Source of the DNA: Lacrimispora defluvii
Lineage (GTDB): Bacteria; Bacillota; Clostridia; Lachnospirales; Lachnospiraceae
NCBI GenBank assembly: GCA_013036995.1
Contig: JAAOXG010000027.1
Coordinates: 1 to 64,000, forward strand
Reading direction: 5' to 3'
DNA: 64,000 nucleotides
The position numbers were made by a program, and so were the translations under genes. The first letter of the stretch is position 1. Every line of letters starts with the position of its first letter. This document shows, piece by piece, positions 1-9,539 of the stretch. A model generated the notes under the pieces. That model was not told where the DNA came from. It worked only from the letters and a program-made list of their open reading frames with translations, and made no database searches.

Positions 1-429
1 TTCTCAGCAACTCCACGTAATAAGATGAAGGAAGTCTCTATGCTGCTAAAAGCTATCCATGCTCAAGAGTGCAAAACAACTGCAAAGGAAAAAGCAAAGC
101 AAGTAGCTGATAAACTTCGCGAGATAAAATTAACTTCGGCGGCCAAAAAATTGGAAGACGGAATAGAAGAAACCCTAACATACATGGAGTTTCCCAGCCA
201 ACACTGGACTAGAATTCGCACCAACAATACCATTGAACGTCTTAACCTGGAAATTAAACGTAGAACCCGGGCTATTGGCGCTTTCCCTGATGGGCAAAGT
301 GCTTTATTGCTTGTATGTGCCAGACTGCGACACGTAGCTGGAACCCAATGGGGTACAAAGCGCTACATGAATATGGAGCACCTGAAAGAATTGGATCTCC
401 AAAATCAGTCTGATATCATAGCCGGTTGA
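1..429 (+). CDS. IS256-family (mutator-type) transposase, C-terminal part
   Basis: The reading frame is open from the first base of the window to the stop at 427-429, so about 142 C-terminal residues of a roughly 400-residue transposase are present; the 5' part lies outside. The frame reads through the ATG at 25 (preceding residues FSATPRNK), so that ATG is internal. Recognisable IS256 C-terminal features are the conserved TNNTIERLN-type block, the basic ERLNLEIKRRTR stretch, and AIGAFPD followed by the hydrophobic terminal helix. The transposase cuts and pastes its own element. I could not identify the right terminal inverted repeat with confidence in the bases after 429, so the element boundary is open. 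It marks the left side of the cellulase region as mobile-element territory. Confidence 0.88.
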   Translation, partial: FSATPRNKMKEVSMLLKAIHAQECKTTAKEKAKQVADKLREIKLTSAAKKLEDGIEETLTYMEFPSQHWTRIRTNNTIERLNLEIKRRTRAIGAFPDGQSALLLVCARLRHVAGTQWGTKRYMNMEHLKELDLQNQSDIIAG

Positions 430-543
430 CTACCGGCTACCAAACGGCTGAAATACAATTTGCGAAAAAATCTTGATACTATCTTCGATTATACAATGAT
501 CTGGTAACTGTGCAGGAGTACTATAATACGCTTGAAAGAGTTT

Positions 544-815
544 TTAAATAACATATGACTTCATTTTATCTTTAAAAGATTCGGTTGTGTCTTTCATTGT
601 TCTAAGTAATCCACGATCATTAGAAGTAAAATACTCTGAAAATAGGCTGCGAATTTGCTTGATAACTTCATCTTTTGAAATCAAGTTGCCACGTATTGCA
701 TCTTCCAAATCGTGGTGTCGTTGTGTAATTTCATTTGCTTCCTATATAATAAAAGCTTCAAAGAACCATGCATCATTGGTTGTGCCTTTCAATATATATA
801 TGATCTCATCAGGCT
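544..815 (-). pseudogene. Decayed HD-domain/dGTPase-like gene, C-terminal remnant
   Basis: Read on the minus strand from about 815 to the stop at 544-546, the frame gives PDEIIYILKGTTNDAWFFEAFII, a stop at 742-744, then EANEITQRHHDLEDAIRG continuing to SFKDKMKSYVI and a terminal stop. The motif around EITQRHHDLEDAI resembles a C-terminal part of HD-domain dGTP triphosphohydrolase-like proteins, where an E-x-x-Q-R-x-H-D segment is common. The in-frame TAG and the missing N-terminus indicate a dead fragment. The assignment comes from motif recall only, so the family is tentative, but the continuity of sensible protein sequence on both sides of the stop supports a broken gene rather than chance. 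Confidence 0.5.
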
Positions 816-836
816 AAGAATGTTGCATAAAACATT

Positions 837-876
837 AAAAAACTATTAAAAATATTAATATTGTAATAGTTTTTTT
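837..876. terminator. AT-rich intrinsic terminator-like hairpin
   Basis: A 12-nt arm (AAAAAACTATTA) pairs with TAATAGTTTTTT across a 15-nt loop, with A- and T-runs on both sides, so it could act in either direction. It lies between the HD-domain remnant and the small ORF at 1050. The stem is weak because it contains few G-C pairs. Confidence 0.45.
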
Positions 877-1049
877 GTAAGATTTTGAATTTGGGTTGTA
901 CTGGTAAAAATTGTCTGTTACTCTAATAGCATAATATAAAAAATCTTCAATGTAGGACTTTTTATGAAGGGGGATGATTCTGATGGGGCTAGATAGTTTA
1001 AGTAACAATTTGTAAATGTTAATATAACTTTCATTAAGGAAGTAAAATT

Positions 1050-1307
1050 ATGAAGTTGAAAAAGAAATCATTTGCAATTCTTCTTACATTTGTAGTCATT
1101 GCAAAAGCACAGGTCAGCCCTTCTCTTTTTATTGGTGAATTTGTAATAGAGTATATTTTTGACGATGAAAAAGAAGAATTTATTCCAGCTACAATTAATT
1201 TTAATTTTGAAGATACTGAAATTACTAAAACGCTCACCAATAATCTTTTGATTGGTGAGCGTTTTAAATATAATTATAAATTATACCCTTATACTCTGAA
1301 AATGTAA
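1050..1307 (+). CDS. Small ORF, unknown, possible short secreted peptide
   Basis: This is an 85-residue frame with a plausible ribosome binding site (AAGGAAG, about 7 bases before the ATG). The N-terminus has a KLKKK basic start followed by a hydrophobic run (FAILLTFVVIAKA), which looks like a short signal peptide or membrane segment. The remainder is acidic and I do not recognise it. A strong terminator hairpin (1227-1265) lies inside the last third of the frame, so the C-terminal residues may be untranslated leftovers or the frame may be a degraded gene. It is bordered by mobile-element and pseudogene sequence, which lowers confidence that it is a real gene. Confidence 0.28.
   Translation: MKLKKKSFAILLTFVVIAKAQVSPSLFIGEFVIEYIFDDEKEEFIPATINFNFEDTEITKTLTNNLLIGERFKYNYKLYPYTLKM
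1227..1265. terminator. Strong bidirectional intrinsic terminator
   Basis: This is a perfect 15-bp stem (AAAACGCTCACCAAT with its exact complement) around a 9-base loop, flanked by A-run and T-run, the classic rho-independent layout. It overlaps the end of the small ORF at 1050-1307 and insulates the downstream cellulase genes from the mobile-element side. Confidence 0.8.
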
Positions 1308-1623
1308 ATTGTCTGATTTGACTTGGAATAATTGAGTAATATCATCTGAGATCTTCATATCCAGATGATGTCCATCACTCTTATGACGTTTTCAGCATAT
1401 ACATACCTTAGGGTAATTTTTAAGTACAAGTACCGTTCGTCGAGTGCTAAAATTCGCATTTATTTTTCTTTTATTACTGACGGGAAAATACCGCACTCAA
1501 CGTATACAATTTAAAAACTTATATTGGAAATTACCTAAAAAATCATATGCTAAAAATCATTGAGTTTCAAAGTGAAATTGAAGATTCTGTTGATTTTTTA
1601 GTATAAGAGGAGGTTATTTTAAA
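1308..1623. other. Intergenic region upstream of GH48
   Basis: This 316-base AT-rich gap contains no recognisable gene. A possible but weak promoter is TTGGAA at 1524-1529 with TATGCT at 1546-1551 (16-base spacer). The GH48 ribosome binding site (GAGGAGG) sits just before position 1614. In the GH48 frame an in-frame TGA at 1591-1593 excludes an upstream signal-peptide extension of that gene. Confidence 0.4.
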
Positions 1624-4269
1624 ATGCAAAAAGAATCATTAAAAGAGCCCACAGGCGCTTATCAGAAAAGGTTTCTGGAATTATGGGAGATACTACACGA
1701 TTCCGAAAATGGATATTTCAGTCCCCAGGGAGTTCCTTATCACAGCATAGAAACCCTCATGGTAGAAGCCCCCGACTACGGTCATGTAACTACCAGTGAA
1801 ACGCTAAGCTATTATATCTGGCTCGAGGCCATGTATGGCAAATTTACCGGCGATTTCTCTGGTTTTAAAAAAGCATGGGATATTGCAGAAACCTATATCA
1901 TCCCCACAGAAAAAGACCAGCCCAACAGCAGTATGTCTGGATATAACGCCAGCAAACCCGCCACCTACGCCCCTGAATGGGAGCTTCCAAGTCTTTATCC
2001 CGCCAAACTGGATTCTGGCGCAGCGGTAGGGACAGATCCAATCTATAACGATTTAAAATCAACCTATGGCACTTCTGTTATCTACGGCATGCACTGGCTG
2101 TTAGATGCGGACAACTGGTATGGTTTTGGCAGACGGGGAGATGGCAAGTCTGCACCGTCTTATATCAATACCTTCCAGAGAGGAAGAGAGGAATCCACCT
2201 GGGAAACAATTCCTCAGCCGTGCTGGGATGACATGCGTTTCGGTGGTAAAAACGGATTCCTGGATCTGTTTACCGGAGACAGTAATTATGCAAAACAGTT
2301 CAAGTATACAGATGCACCCGATGCTGATGCGCGGGCAATACAGGCGACATACTGGGCTGACCAGTGGGCCAGTGAATATGGGGTGGATCTTGAAACCTAT
2401 ATTGGCAAGGCAAGTAAAATGGGTGACTATCTAAGGTATGCCATGTTTGATAAATACTTCCGTAAAATCGGATTATCAACAGCTGCCGGCACCGGTTACG
2501 ATGCAGCTCATTATCTGCTTAGTTGGTATTACGCATGGGGTGGCGGCGAGAACGCAAACTGGTCCTGGGTAATTGGATGCAGTCACAGCCATTTTGGTTA
2601 CCAGAATCCCATGGCAGCCTGGATATTGTCACAGAATGAAGAATTCAAACCACTTTCCCGCAATGGCGTAAGTGACTGGAGTAAGAGCCTGGAGAGACAA
2701 CTGGAATTCTATCAGTGGCTGCAGTCCGATGAAGGAGGAATTGCAGGCGGTGTTTCCAATTCCAATAAAGGCCGTTATGAAAGTTGGCCTTCAGGAACCG
2801 CAACCTTCTATGGAATGGGCTATCAGGAACACCCTGTATATGCCGATCCGGGAAGCAACCGGTGGTTTGGGTTCCAGGCATGGTCAATGCAGCGTGTTGC
2901 AGAGTATTATTACAAAACAAAGAATTTAAAGGCAAAAGCATTACTGGATAAATGGGTTAAATGGATTAAAACTGTTGTTAAACTTAATGCAGACGGAACC
3001 TTTGCGATTCCTGATAATCTGGACTGGTCCGGTCAGCCTGATAATTGGACAGGATCCTATACCGGAAATCCCAATCTCCATGTAAAAGTAAGCACTTATG
3101 GCACGGACCTCGGCGTGTCAGGATCCCTCGCCAACACCTTACTGTATTACAGCAAAGCTTCCGGCGACGATGAGGCCAGAGCACTTGCCAAGGAATTATT
3201 AGATCGTATGTGGAATTTATACAAAGGTGACAAAGGACTTTCCGTTCCCGAACTAAGGAATGACTACAGCCGCTTCTTTGATCAGGAAGTCTATGTACCG
3301 TCTGGATGGAAAGGAACCATGCCAAACGGAGATGAGATTAAATCGGGAGTTAAGTTTATAGATATCCGCTCTAAATACAAAGATGATCCTGATTTTCAGA
3401 AGGTTGAGAACGCTTACAAAAGAGGAACCGCTCCGGTATTAAATTACCACCGCTTCTGGGCACAGTGTGATATTGCCATTGCAAACGGTGTATATTCCAT
3501 GCTGTTTGAAGAAGGAGGAGAGCCGGTAAACAACTCTGCCATTGATCCCACATCAGCAGCTTTTGACAAAAAGGCAGGCAGCCAGAAAGACATTAAAGTC
3601 ACTCTTACCTTAAACGGAAATACCTTTATCGGGATTAAAGAGGGAAATAAATATTTAACAGAGGGAGTGGAGTACACCTTAACCGATAATACAGTTGTAT
3701 TATTAAAAACCTATCTGGCAGAAAAAGAAGTCGGGAAATTAAAACTCACCTTCGACTTCAGCGCGGGAACTGATCCGGTACTTGTCCTGACTGTGACAGA
3801 TTCTTCTATAGCAGCCGGAAATATCCAAGTACAAATGTATAATGATTCCACAAACCCACAGGTAAGTTCAATTGTACCGAAGTTTAAACTCACCAACACC
3901 GGAAAAACCAGTATCACACTTACAGATTTGAAACTCAGATATTATTACACCATAGACGAAGAAAAGGACCAGAATTTCTGGTGTGACTGGTCTACCGTCG
4001 GCAGCAGTAATGTAACAGGTACCTTTGTGAAAATGTCGGAAGCGAAGCCAGGTGCAGATTATTACCTGGAAATAGGATTTACAGCTGGAGCCGGTAAACT
4101 GGCAGAAGGTCAGTCCATTGAAGTACCGGTAAGATTCAATAAAATTGATTGGAGCAGTTATACGCAGACAGGAGATTATTCCTTTTCGAAATCAGGCAGC
4201 AGTTATGCAGACTGGACAAAAATCACAGGATATGTTTCGGGCAGCCTGAAATGGGGAGTAGAACCGTAA
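1624..4269 (+). CDS. GH48 cellulase with X2 and CBM3 modules, no signal peptide
   Basis: This is a family 48 glycoside hydrolase, normally a processive reducing-end cellobiohydrolase acting outside the cell. The catalytic module spans about residues 10-640; an X2 Ig-like linker module (about 642-732) and a CBM3 cellulose-binding module (about 733-881) follow. There is no dockerin, so it is a free, non-cellulosomal enzyme. Against the remembered Clostridium cellulolyticum Cel48F sequence, Glu59 matches the proton donor Glu55, and Glu48 and Asp233 match the candidate bases Glu44 and Asp230, so the active site looks intact. The start is fixed by GAGGAGG ten bases upstream and an in-frame stop at 1591. 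The N-terminus ([17 protein letters not shown]) goes almost directly into the catalytic fold with no hydrophobic signal sequence, which is odd for this family. It is followed by a GH9 gene, the usual synergistic partner. Confidence 0.95.
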   Translation: MQKESLKEPTGAYQKRFLELWEILHDSENGYFSPQGVPYHSIETLMVEAPDYGHVTTSETLSYYIWLEAMYGKFTGDFSGFKKAWDIAETYIIPTEKDQPNSSMSGYNASKPATYAPEWELPSLYPAKLDSGAAVGTDPIYNDLKSTYGTSVIYGMHWLLDADNWYGFGRRGDGKSAPSYINTFQRGREESTWETIPQPCWDDMRFGGKNGFLDLFTGDSNYAKQFKYTDAPDADARAIQATYWADQWASEYGVDLETYIGKASKMGDYLRYAMFDKYFRKIGLSTAAGTGYDAAHYLLSWYYAWGGGENANWSWVIGCSHSHFGYQNPMAAWILSQNEEFKPLSRNGVSDWSKSLERQLEFYQWLQSDEGGIAGGVSNSNKGRYESWPSGTATFYGMGYQEHPVYADPGSNRWFGFQAWSMQRVAEYYYKTKNLKAKALLDKWVKWIKTVVKLNADGTFAIPDNLDWSGQPDNWTGSYTGNPNLHVKVSTYGTDLGVSGSLANTLLYYSKASGDDEARALAKELLDRMWNLYKGDKGLSVPELRNDYSRFFDQEVYVPSGWKGTMPNGDEIKSGVKFIDIRSKYKDDPDFQKVENAYKRGTAPVLNYHRFWAQCDIAIANGVYSMLFEEGGEPVNNSAIDPTSAAFDKKAGSQKDIKVTLTLNGNTFIGIKEGNKYLTEGVEYTLTDNTVVLLKTYLAEKEVGKLKLTFDFSAGTDPVLVLTVTDSSIAAGNIQVQMYNDSTNPQVSSIVPKFKLTNTGKTSITLTDLKLRYYYTIDEEKDQNFWCDWSTVGSSNVTGTFVKMSEAKPGADYYLEIGFTAGAGKLAEGQSIEVPVRFNKIDWSSYTQTGDYSFSKSGSSYADWTKITGYVSGSLKWGVEP

Positions 4270-4300
4270 TAAAAGCGTAGAGCTTAAAAATATATAAATT

Positions 4301-4335
4301 CTGACCCAGATATCAGAAGACTGGATTTGGGTCAG
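4301..4335 (+). other. Intercistronic hairpin between GH48 and GH9
   Basis: CTGACCCAGAT pairs with ATTTGGGTCAG (11 bp, one G-T pair) around a 13-base loop. No T-run follows, so it is not a typical terminator. Stem-loops at such positions in clostridial cellulase operons are known to protect processed transcripts; that role here is inferred. Confidence 0.6.
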
Positions 4336-4412
4336 GATTATCAATCAGAACCCGTAAGGATGCATTTCATTAATCAATCAGCGTACGAAACGATTGATAA
4401 GGAGATTTGGAT

Positions 4413-7055
4413 ATGTGTACAAAAATATTTACCACCCTTGCGGCTCAGCCGTCAAAGAAAGAGTCAAATTATAATTATGGAGAAGCATTACAAAAAGCAA
4501 TCATGTTTTATGAGTTCCAACGTTCCGGAAAACTGCCTTCTGATATCCGCAATAACTGGAGAGGAGATTCTGGGTTGTCTGACGGTTCAGACGCAGGGAT
4601 CGATTTAACTGGAGGCTGGTACGACGCAGGAGATCATGTGAAATTTAATCTCCCCATGGCTTATTCAGCCGCCATGCTGGCCTGGAGCGTATATGAGGCG
4701 GAGGATGCCTTAAAAGAAAGTGGTCAGTTAGAGTATTTATTAAAGGAAATCAAATGGGTAACTGATTATCTGATCAAGTGCCACCCTTCAGCAGATGTCT
4801 TTTACTACCAGGTAGGAAATGGCAATACGGATCATTCCTGGTGGGGGCCGGCAGAAGTAATGCAGATGGGAAGACCGTCCTATCGGGTTGATGTTAACAA
4901 TCCTGGTTCTTCCGTTTCCGCAGCCGCAGCCGCAGCTCTGGCGGCAGCAGCAGTCATTTTTACAGATCGTGACTCCAGCTATGCAAAAACCTGCCTTCAA
5001 CATGCAAAGGAGCTGTTTTCATTTGCTGACAAAACAAAAAGTGACAGCGGTTATACCGCAGCCAATGGCTTTTACACTTCCAGCAGCGGTTTCTATGATG
5101 AACTGTCCTGGTCCTGTGTATGGCTGTATCTAGCAACCAAAGATTCCGATTATCTGGAGAAAGCAGAATCTTATGTACCAAACTGGGGCACAGAATCTCA
5201 ATCTACAACCATTTCCTATAAATGGGCGCAATGCTGGGATGACGTGCATTATGGCGCTGCTTTGCTTCTTGCCAAAATTACCGGAAAAGAGCTATACAAG
5301 AACGGAACGGAAATGCATCTGGATTACTGGACAACCGGATATAACGGCAGCCGCATTTCCTATACGCCAAAGGGACTTGCCTGGCTGGATTCCTGGGGCG
5401 CTTTAAGATATGCCACCACCACAGCTTTTTTAGCCAGCGTTTATGCTGACTGGTCAGGCTGCAGTGCAAAAAAGGCAGAAACCTACAAGAAATTTGCCAA
5501 ACAGCAGATTGATTATGCTCTGGGAAGCAGCGGCCACAGTTTTGTGGTTGGTTATGGAATAAATTCTCCCAAAAGGCCTCATCACAGAACAGCCCACAGT
5601 TCCTGGGCGGACAGCATGAGTGTACCTGCATACCACAGGCATACCCTTTATGGGGCTCTGGCAGGAGGACCCGATAAAGACGACAGTTATACGGATGATA
5701 TTAATAACTATGTCAATAATGAGGTTGCCTGTGACTATAATGCCGGATTTGTGGGAGCACTTGCAAAACTTTACGGTGAATACGGCGGAGATCCCATTGC
5801 CGACTTTAAGGCAATCGAAGAAGTAACCAACGACGAATACTTTGTGGAAGCCGGAATTAACGCCTCTGGCAGTAACTTTATAGAGATCAAGGCCATATTA
5901 AATAATTGCTCGGGATGGCCTGCAAGGATGGGAGACCATTTATCATTTAAGTATTTTGTAGATATAACAGGAGCTGTAAATAAAGGCTACGCAGCAGATG
6001 ATTTTACAATCACAGCGAATTACAACCAGGGAGCAGCAATATCCCATCTTTTGCCCTGGGCAGAGGCTGACAATATTTATTATGTAAATGTTGATTTTAC
6101 AAAAGTTAAAATTTATCCTGGCGGACAGTCTGCTTACAAAAAAGAAATCCAGTTTCGAATCGCCGCACCGGAGAGCATGGCATCCTGGGATCATACCAAT
6201 GATTATTCTTATACCGGATTAGACGGTGTAACTTCCGGAAAAGTAGTTAAGACAACCTATATTCCGGTATATGACACTGGGGTAAAAGTATTCGGCAATG
6301 AGCCGGGAAGTTCCTCAGGCAGTTCCTCCATCAGTCCGGTAACTTCATCCTTTGACAAATACAATCCTGAGAATGTATCAGTGACCGTGATATACAATGG
6401 GAATACACTTGACAATATAAAAAATGGCACCGAAATGCTGGTGAAAGAAACGGATTATATAGTATCCGATAACATTGTTACCATTTTAAGTTCCTATCTG
6501 GCAGGTAAATCTGTTGGCAAATTACGATTAACCTTTGATTTCAGCGGGGGGAATGATCCTGTTTTTACAATTACCATAACGGATAGTTCGGTTATACCAA
6601 CAGGAGATTTGAAAGTCCAGGCGTATAATATGAATACAACCGAAACCGTAAACAGCATTGCAGCAAAAATCAGACTGAATAATACGGGAACCGGGGACAT
6701 CAGCCTTTCTGATGTTAAATTAAGATATTATTACACGATTGATGGAGAGAAAGAACAGCAATTCTGGTGCGACTGGTCTTCTGCGGGAACCGCCAATGTG
6801 ACAGGAACCTTTGTGAAAATGAAAGAAGGAAAAAGCGGTGCCGACTATTATCTGGAAATTGGCTTTAATAAAGCATCAGGTACCCTTTCTGCCGGAAAAT
6901 CCGTGGAATTGCAGGTGAGGGTTTCCAAGTCAGACTGGACGAATTATATCCAGACAGACGATTATTCCTATCAGGGAACCGGTACGTCTTATGCCGACAG
7001 CGATAAAATAACCGCTTACCTGGCAGGAAATCTGCAGTGGGGGATAGAACCTTAA
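4413..7055 (+). CDS. GH9 endoglucanase with CBM3c, X2 and CBM3 modules, no signal peptide
   Basis: This is a family 9 cellulase of the GH9-CBM3c processive endoglucanase type, with an extra X2 and C-terminal CBM3. Numbered from the ATG at 4413 (880 residues), the catalytic module runs about 18-455 with Asp71 and Asp74 in [10 protein letters not shown] (base/nucleophile region), the conserved histidine block [15 protein letters not shown], and Glu437 in [14 protein letters not shown] as the acid. CBM3c covers about 470-615, X2 about 628-715 and CBM3 about 720-880; the X2-CBM3 tail is closely related to that of the GH48. The ATG at 4413 has AAGGAGA 7 bases upstream; a TTG six bases earlier is in frame but closer to the ribosome binding site. 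The N-terminus ([18 protein letters not shown]) has no usable hydrophobic core, so no standard export signal is seen. Confidence 0.95.
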   Translation: MCTKIFTTLAAQPSKKESNYNYGEALQKAIMFYEFQRSGKLPSDIRNNWRGDSGLSDGSDAGIDLTGGWYDAGDHVKFNLPMAYSAAMLAWSVYEAEDALKESGQLEYLLKEIKWVTDYLIKCHPSADVFYYQVGNGNTDHSWWGPAEVMQMGRPSYRVDVNNPGSSVSAAAAAALAAAAVIFTDRDSSYAKTCLQHAKELFSFADKTKSDSGYTAANGFYTSSSGFYDELSWSCVWLYLATKDSDYLEKAESYVPNWGTESQSTTISYKWAQCWDDVHYGAALLLAKITGKELYKNGTEMHLDYWTTGYNGSRISYTPKGLAWLDSWGALRYATTTAFLASVYADWSGCSAKKAETYKKFAKQQIDYALGSSGHSFVVGYGINSPKRPHHRTAHSSWADSMSVPAYHRHTLYGALAGGPDKDDSYTDDINNYVNNEVACDYNAGFVGALAKLYGEYGGDPIADFKAIEEVTNDEYFVEAGINASGSNFIEIKAILNNCSGWPARMGDHLSFKYFVDITGAVNKGYAADDFTITANYNQGAAISHLLPWAEADNIYYVNVDFTKVKIYPGGQSAYKKEIQFRIAAPESMASWDHTNDYSYTGLDGVTSGKVVKTTYIPVYDTGVKVFGNEPGSSSGSSSISPVTSSFDKYNPENVSVTVIYNGNTLDNIKNGTEMLVKETDYIVSDNIVTILSSYLAGKSVGKLRLTFDFSGGNDPVFTITITDSSVIPTGDLKVQAYNMNTTETVNSIAAKIRLNNTGTGDISLSDVKLRYYYTIDGEKEQQFWCDWSSAGTANVTGTFVKMKEGKSGADYYLEIGFNKASGTLSAGKSVELQVRVSKSDWTNYIQTDDYSYQGTGTSYADSDKITAYLAGNLQWGIEP

Positions 7056-7089
7056 TTATTTGTGCAGAGTTTCAGAAGTGATTTTTTTA

Positions 7090-7122
7090 GGAAAGGAGCG
7101 CAGTCTGTTTGCGCTCCTTTCC
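7090..7122 (+). terminator. Terminator of the cellulase pair
   Basis: GGAAAGGAGCGC pairs perfectly with GCGCTCCTTTCC (12 bp, 9-base loop), followed by a T-rich tail. It ends the GH48-GH9 unit. The remaining bases to 7332 show no gene I can support. Confidence 0.8.
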
Positions 7123-7332
7123 TTATCTTGTCGTGCCTGAATGACATATGAAAAATTTGCAATTTGTCTAATTTGCCAAACCCAAATTCCACGCCTTCCA
7201 CAAAATGGTAATAAAAGGCATAAAAAATAACACAGTAAAGCTTATAACTTAGTCGTACATCATCAAATATGTAATAAAAAGCATATTTTTTCAAAGCTGG
7301 GATAATTTTAATTAGTCACGTTGCATGATAGA

Positions 7333-8172
7333 CTACTCATGTTGAGATGAAACATATTGTTTGCGGTACTGAAGCGGAGATATCAAAACTTTCTCACGAA
7401 ATACCTTAATAAAATTATTGACATTGATATAACCTACCTGTTCAGCGATTTCCGAAATGGACTGGTCGGTGGTAATCAGTAGTTTTTTTGCCTCGGTGAT
7501 CCGAAAAAGCAGAAGGTATTCCTTAAAGGTTATCCCCACAATATCCTTAAAGGCAATGGAAAGTGTGTGACTGCTGATATAGTTCTGATCAGCGATTTCC
7601 TGCAAAGTGACTTTTTGTGAAAAATTACTGCTGATATATTGCTGTGCATTCAGTACAGCTGCAGAGATGTTACTTTGACTGCGGAGAGGAAAATAGAGCG
7701 GGTGCATGCGGTATAATTCGATTAGTATGGCGACCACCAGAGAGGTACTGCGGGATACATAGAAATCGTATTGATTTTTATATTCGGCGGCTAAATGAAT
7801 GAAGAGCGGCAGTATGGTGTCATATGCCTGATCGCTGAGCTCAATGGCATGACAAAACTCCTTGGGGCGCTGAATGAAAATGGAACAGAGTTCCACATCT
7901 TTTATACTGGACATGATTAATTCACTGGACATGGACGCAATATAGCGTGTGTAAGGTTCTTGTTTAATAATAAAGTTATGTCTTTCCAGACGGCTGATAA
8001 AAAGCAGCGACTTTTCTTTTAAGACATAAGATTTATGATTGATCTGGACTTGTGAGGAGCCTCCCGTGACTAAAATCATCTGGTATTCAAAATGTGCCGA
8101 TGGCTTGAACAGAATATGATCCAGAGAATCCGAGTAATAACAGCTGACATTTGGTATATGCGTGCATATCAT
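7333..8172 (-). CDS. AraC-family transcriptional regulator
   Basis: This 279-residue regulator has an N-terminal cupin-like sensing half (about 15-150) and a C-terminal double helix-turn-helix (about 175-275) with the usual AraC signature: ITEAKKLLITTDQSISEIAEQVGY followed by a second recognition helix and the terminal SPLQYRKQY. The ATG at 8172 has GAGGTG upstream. It is transcribed divergently from the permease/reductase operon that begins 86 bases away and is therefore the likely regulator of that operon; the ligand is unknown. Confidence 0.88.
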   Translation of the reverse strand: MICTHIPNVSCYYSDSLDHILFKPSAHFEYQMILVTGGSSQVQINHKSYVLKEKSLLFISRLERHNFIIKQEPYTRYIASMSSELIMSSIKDVELCSIFIQRPKEFCHAIELSDQAYDTILPLFIHLAAEYKNQYDFYVSRSTSLVVAILIELYRMHPLYFPLRSQSNISAAVLNAQQYISSNFSQKVTLQEIADQNYISSHTLSIAFKDIVGITFKEYLLLFRITEAKKLLITTDQSISEIAEQVGYINVNNFIKVFREKVLISPLQYRKQYVSSQHE

Positions 8173-8258
8173 AGTTTCACCTCAAAAATATAATTTAAAA
8201 TAATTATGTAAAGTCCTTTGTCAGTAGCCATTATAGCCTACTTTTAAAAGGGAGTCAA

Positions 8259-9512
8259 ATGGAGGGTTCAATGAAAGAAGAAACCAAGGGTTTGGGAAGT
8301 GTGTTTTTTGTATTTGCAGGTTACGTGTTAAGTGTTACCGCATTTGTAATTGGCGGAAGTGTTGGTAATCAGTTAAATTTCTGGCATGGGGTTATGGCTC
8401 TGCTCACAGGTAATATGGTTTTGGCTTTTTATGCGGGTATTCTGGGGATCATTGGTATGAAGACAAAACGTTCTTCCACGGATATGTTTAAGCCAGTATT
8501 CGGTATTAAAGGACAGGTTGTTACGTCCAGTATTGTCAGTATCTTTTCATTGGTATTTGTTAGTGTTTACAGTTCTTTGGTGGGCAACATGATGTCTTCC
8601 ATTTTTGGAATTTCACCTTACATCGGTTTATTTTGTTATCTGATCGTTATTACCTTAATCAATTTAAAAGGATTTACCGGTATGAGCATTTTTAGTAAAA
8701 TCGGTGTTCCTGTCATTGGATTATTTATTGTTTATGGTATGATAGTTGTAGGCAAAAAGATTGGATTTACCAATGTAACCGCTGCAGTACCTGTAGCACC
8801 GGCATCCTTTTTTACCGTTGTTTCTTTTATATCTGCAAGCTGGATGACTGGAGCAACTTTTAGTTCTGATCTAACACGTTTTGTTAAAAAACCATCCTAC
8901 GTATGGTTTGTAACAGTCGGCTCCTTCCTGTGTGTAACAGTCCTGGAAACCGTAGGTCTTATGTGTTCCCTTGGAACTGGAGAAAGCAATTTAGTAACCA
9001 TACTTGCTAAATTAAATATGTCAGTGGTAGCCTTTGGTATCTATTTATTATTAACAATTACCAGCGGACAGGCAGTTATTTATATAGCAGCATTAGCAAT
9101 GGAAAATATCACAAAAGTAATTCGCGGAAGAGAAGGAAAAGAAAGTGACGGAAAATTCACAACACAGTTCTTTGTTATTCCCAGCTGTATCTTTGGAGGA
9201 ATCATTGCAATTATGATGACTGCAAACGATTTTACCTCTACATTTTCCTCATGGCTTGGTTTCATTGGAACTGCAATTCCCCCAGTCGGAGGAACGTTAG
9301 TAGGACATTTCTTCTTTGTTGACAGAGATTACAAAAAAACATTTGAGAATATGCCGGATTATCGGATGGAAGCGTTTATCGCCTTGATTGTTGGTATTGT
9401 TATCTCAAGAACCATTACATTTGGTATCAAGCCTTTAAATGGTTTCCTTGCCGCTGTCATTTGCTATGCAATTGCAAGAATGATTACCAAAAAAAATAAT
9501 AAAACAGAGTAA
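8259..9512 (+). CDS. NCS1-type nucleobase/cation symporter (CodB-like permease)
   Basis: This is a roughly 417-residue inner-membrane protein with about twelve hydrophobic segments and the layout of the cytosine permease/NCS1 family: an early glycine-rich helix with FVIGGSVGNQL, and SWMTGATFSSDLTRF mid-protein, a region that in NCS1 transporters contributes to substrate and sodium sites. Family members carry nucleobases, hydantoins, allantoin or vitamins together with a cation. Two starts are possible, 8259 and 8271; GGAGGG precedes the latter closely and MKEETKGLG may be the true N-terminus. It is the first gene of a four-gene operon with three oxidoreductases, so it probably imports their substrate. 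Confidence 0.82.
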   Translation: MEGSMKEETKGLGSVFFVFAGYVLSVTAFVIGGSVGNQLNFWHGVMALLTGNMVLAFYAGILGIIGMKTKRSSTDMFKPVFGIKGQVVTSSIVSIFSLVFVSVYSSLVGNMMSSIFGISPYIGLFCYLIVITLINLKGFTGMSIFSKIGVPVIGLFIVYGMIVVGKKIGFTNVTAAVPVAPASFFTVVSFISASWMTGATFSSDLTRFVKKPSYVWFVTVGSFLCVTVLETVGLMCSLGTGESNLVTILAKLNMSVVAFGIYLLLTITSGQAVIYIAALAMENITKVIRGREGKESDGKFTTQFFVIPSCIFGGIIAIMMTANDFTSTFSSWLGFIGTAIPPVGGTLVGHFFFVDRDYKKTFENMPDYRMEAFIALIVGIVISRTITFGIKPLNGFLAAVICYAIARMITKKNNKTE

Positions 9513-9539
9513 GCGAATAAAAGAACAGGAGTTATTAAC

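Noticed and set aside
587-817. Plus-strand 76-residue frame.
   Set aside because: The minus strand of the same stretch reads as an HD-domain remnant, and the plus frame lacks a ribosome site and looks like a shadow.
3540-7050. Similar X2-CBM3 tails of the two cellulases considered as a recent DNA duplication or recombinogenic repeat.
   Set aside because: The proteins are related but clearly diverged at the DNA level, as expected for old module sharing; only short identical stretches remain.
7052-7294. Minus-strand 80-residue frame after the GH9 gene.
   Set aside because: It runs through the GH9 terminator and is low-complexity AT-rich sequence with no recognisable domain.
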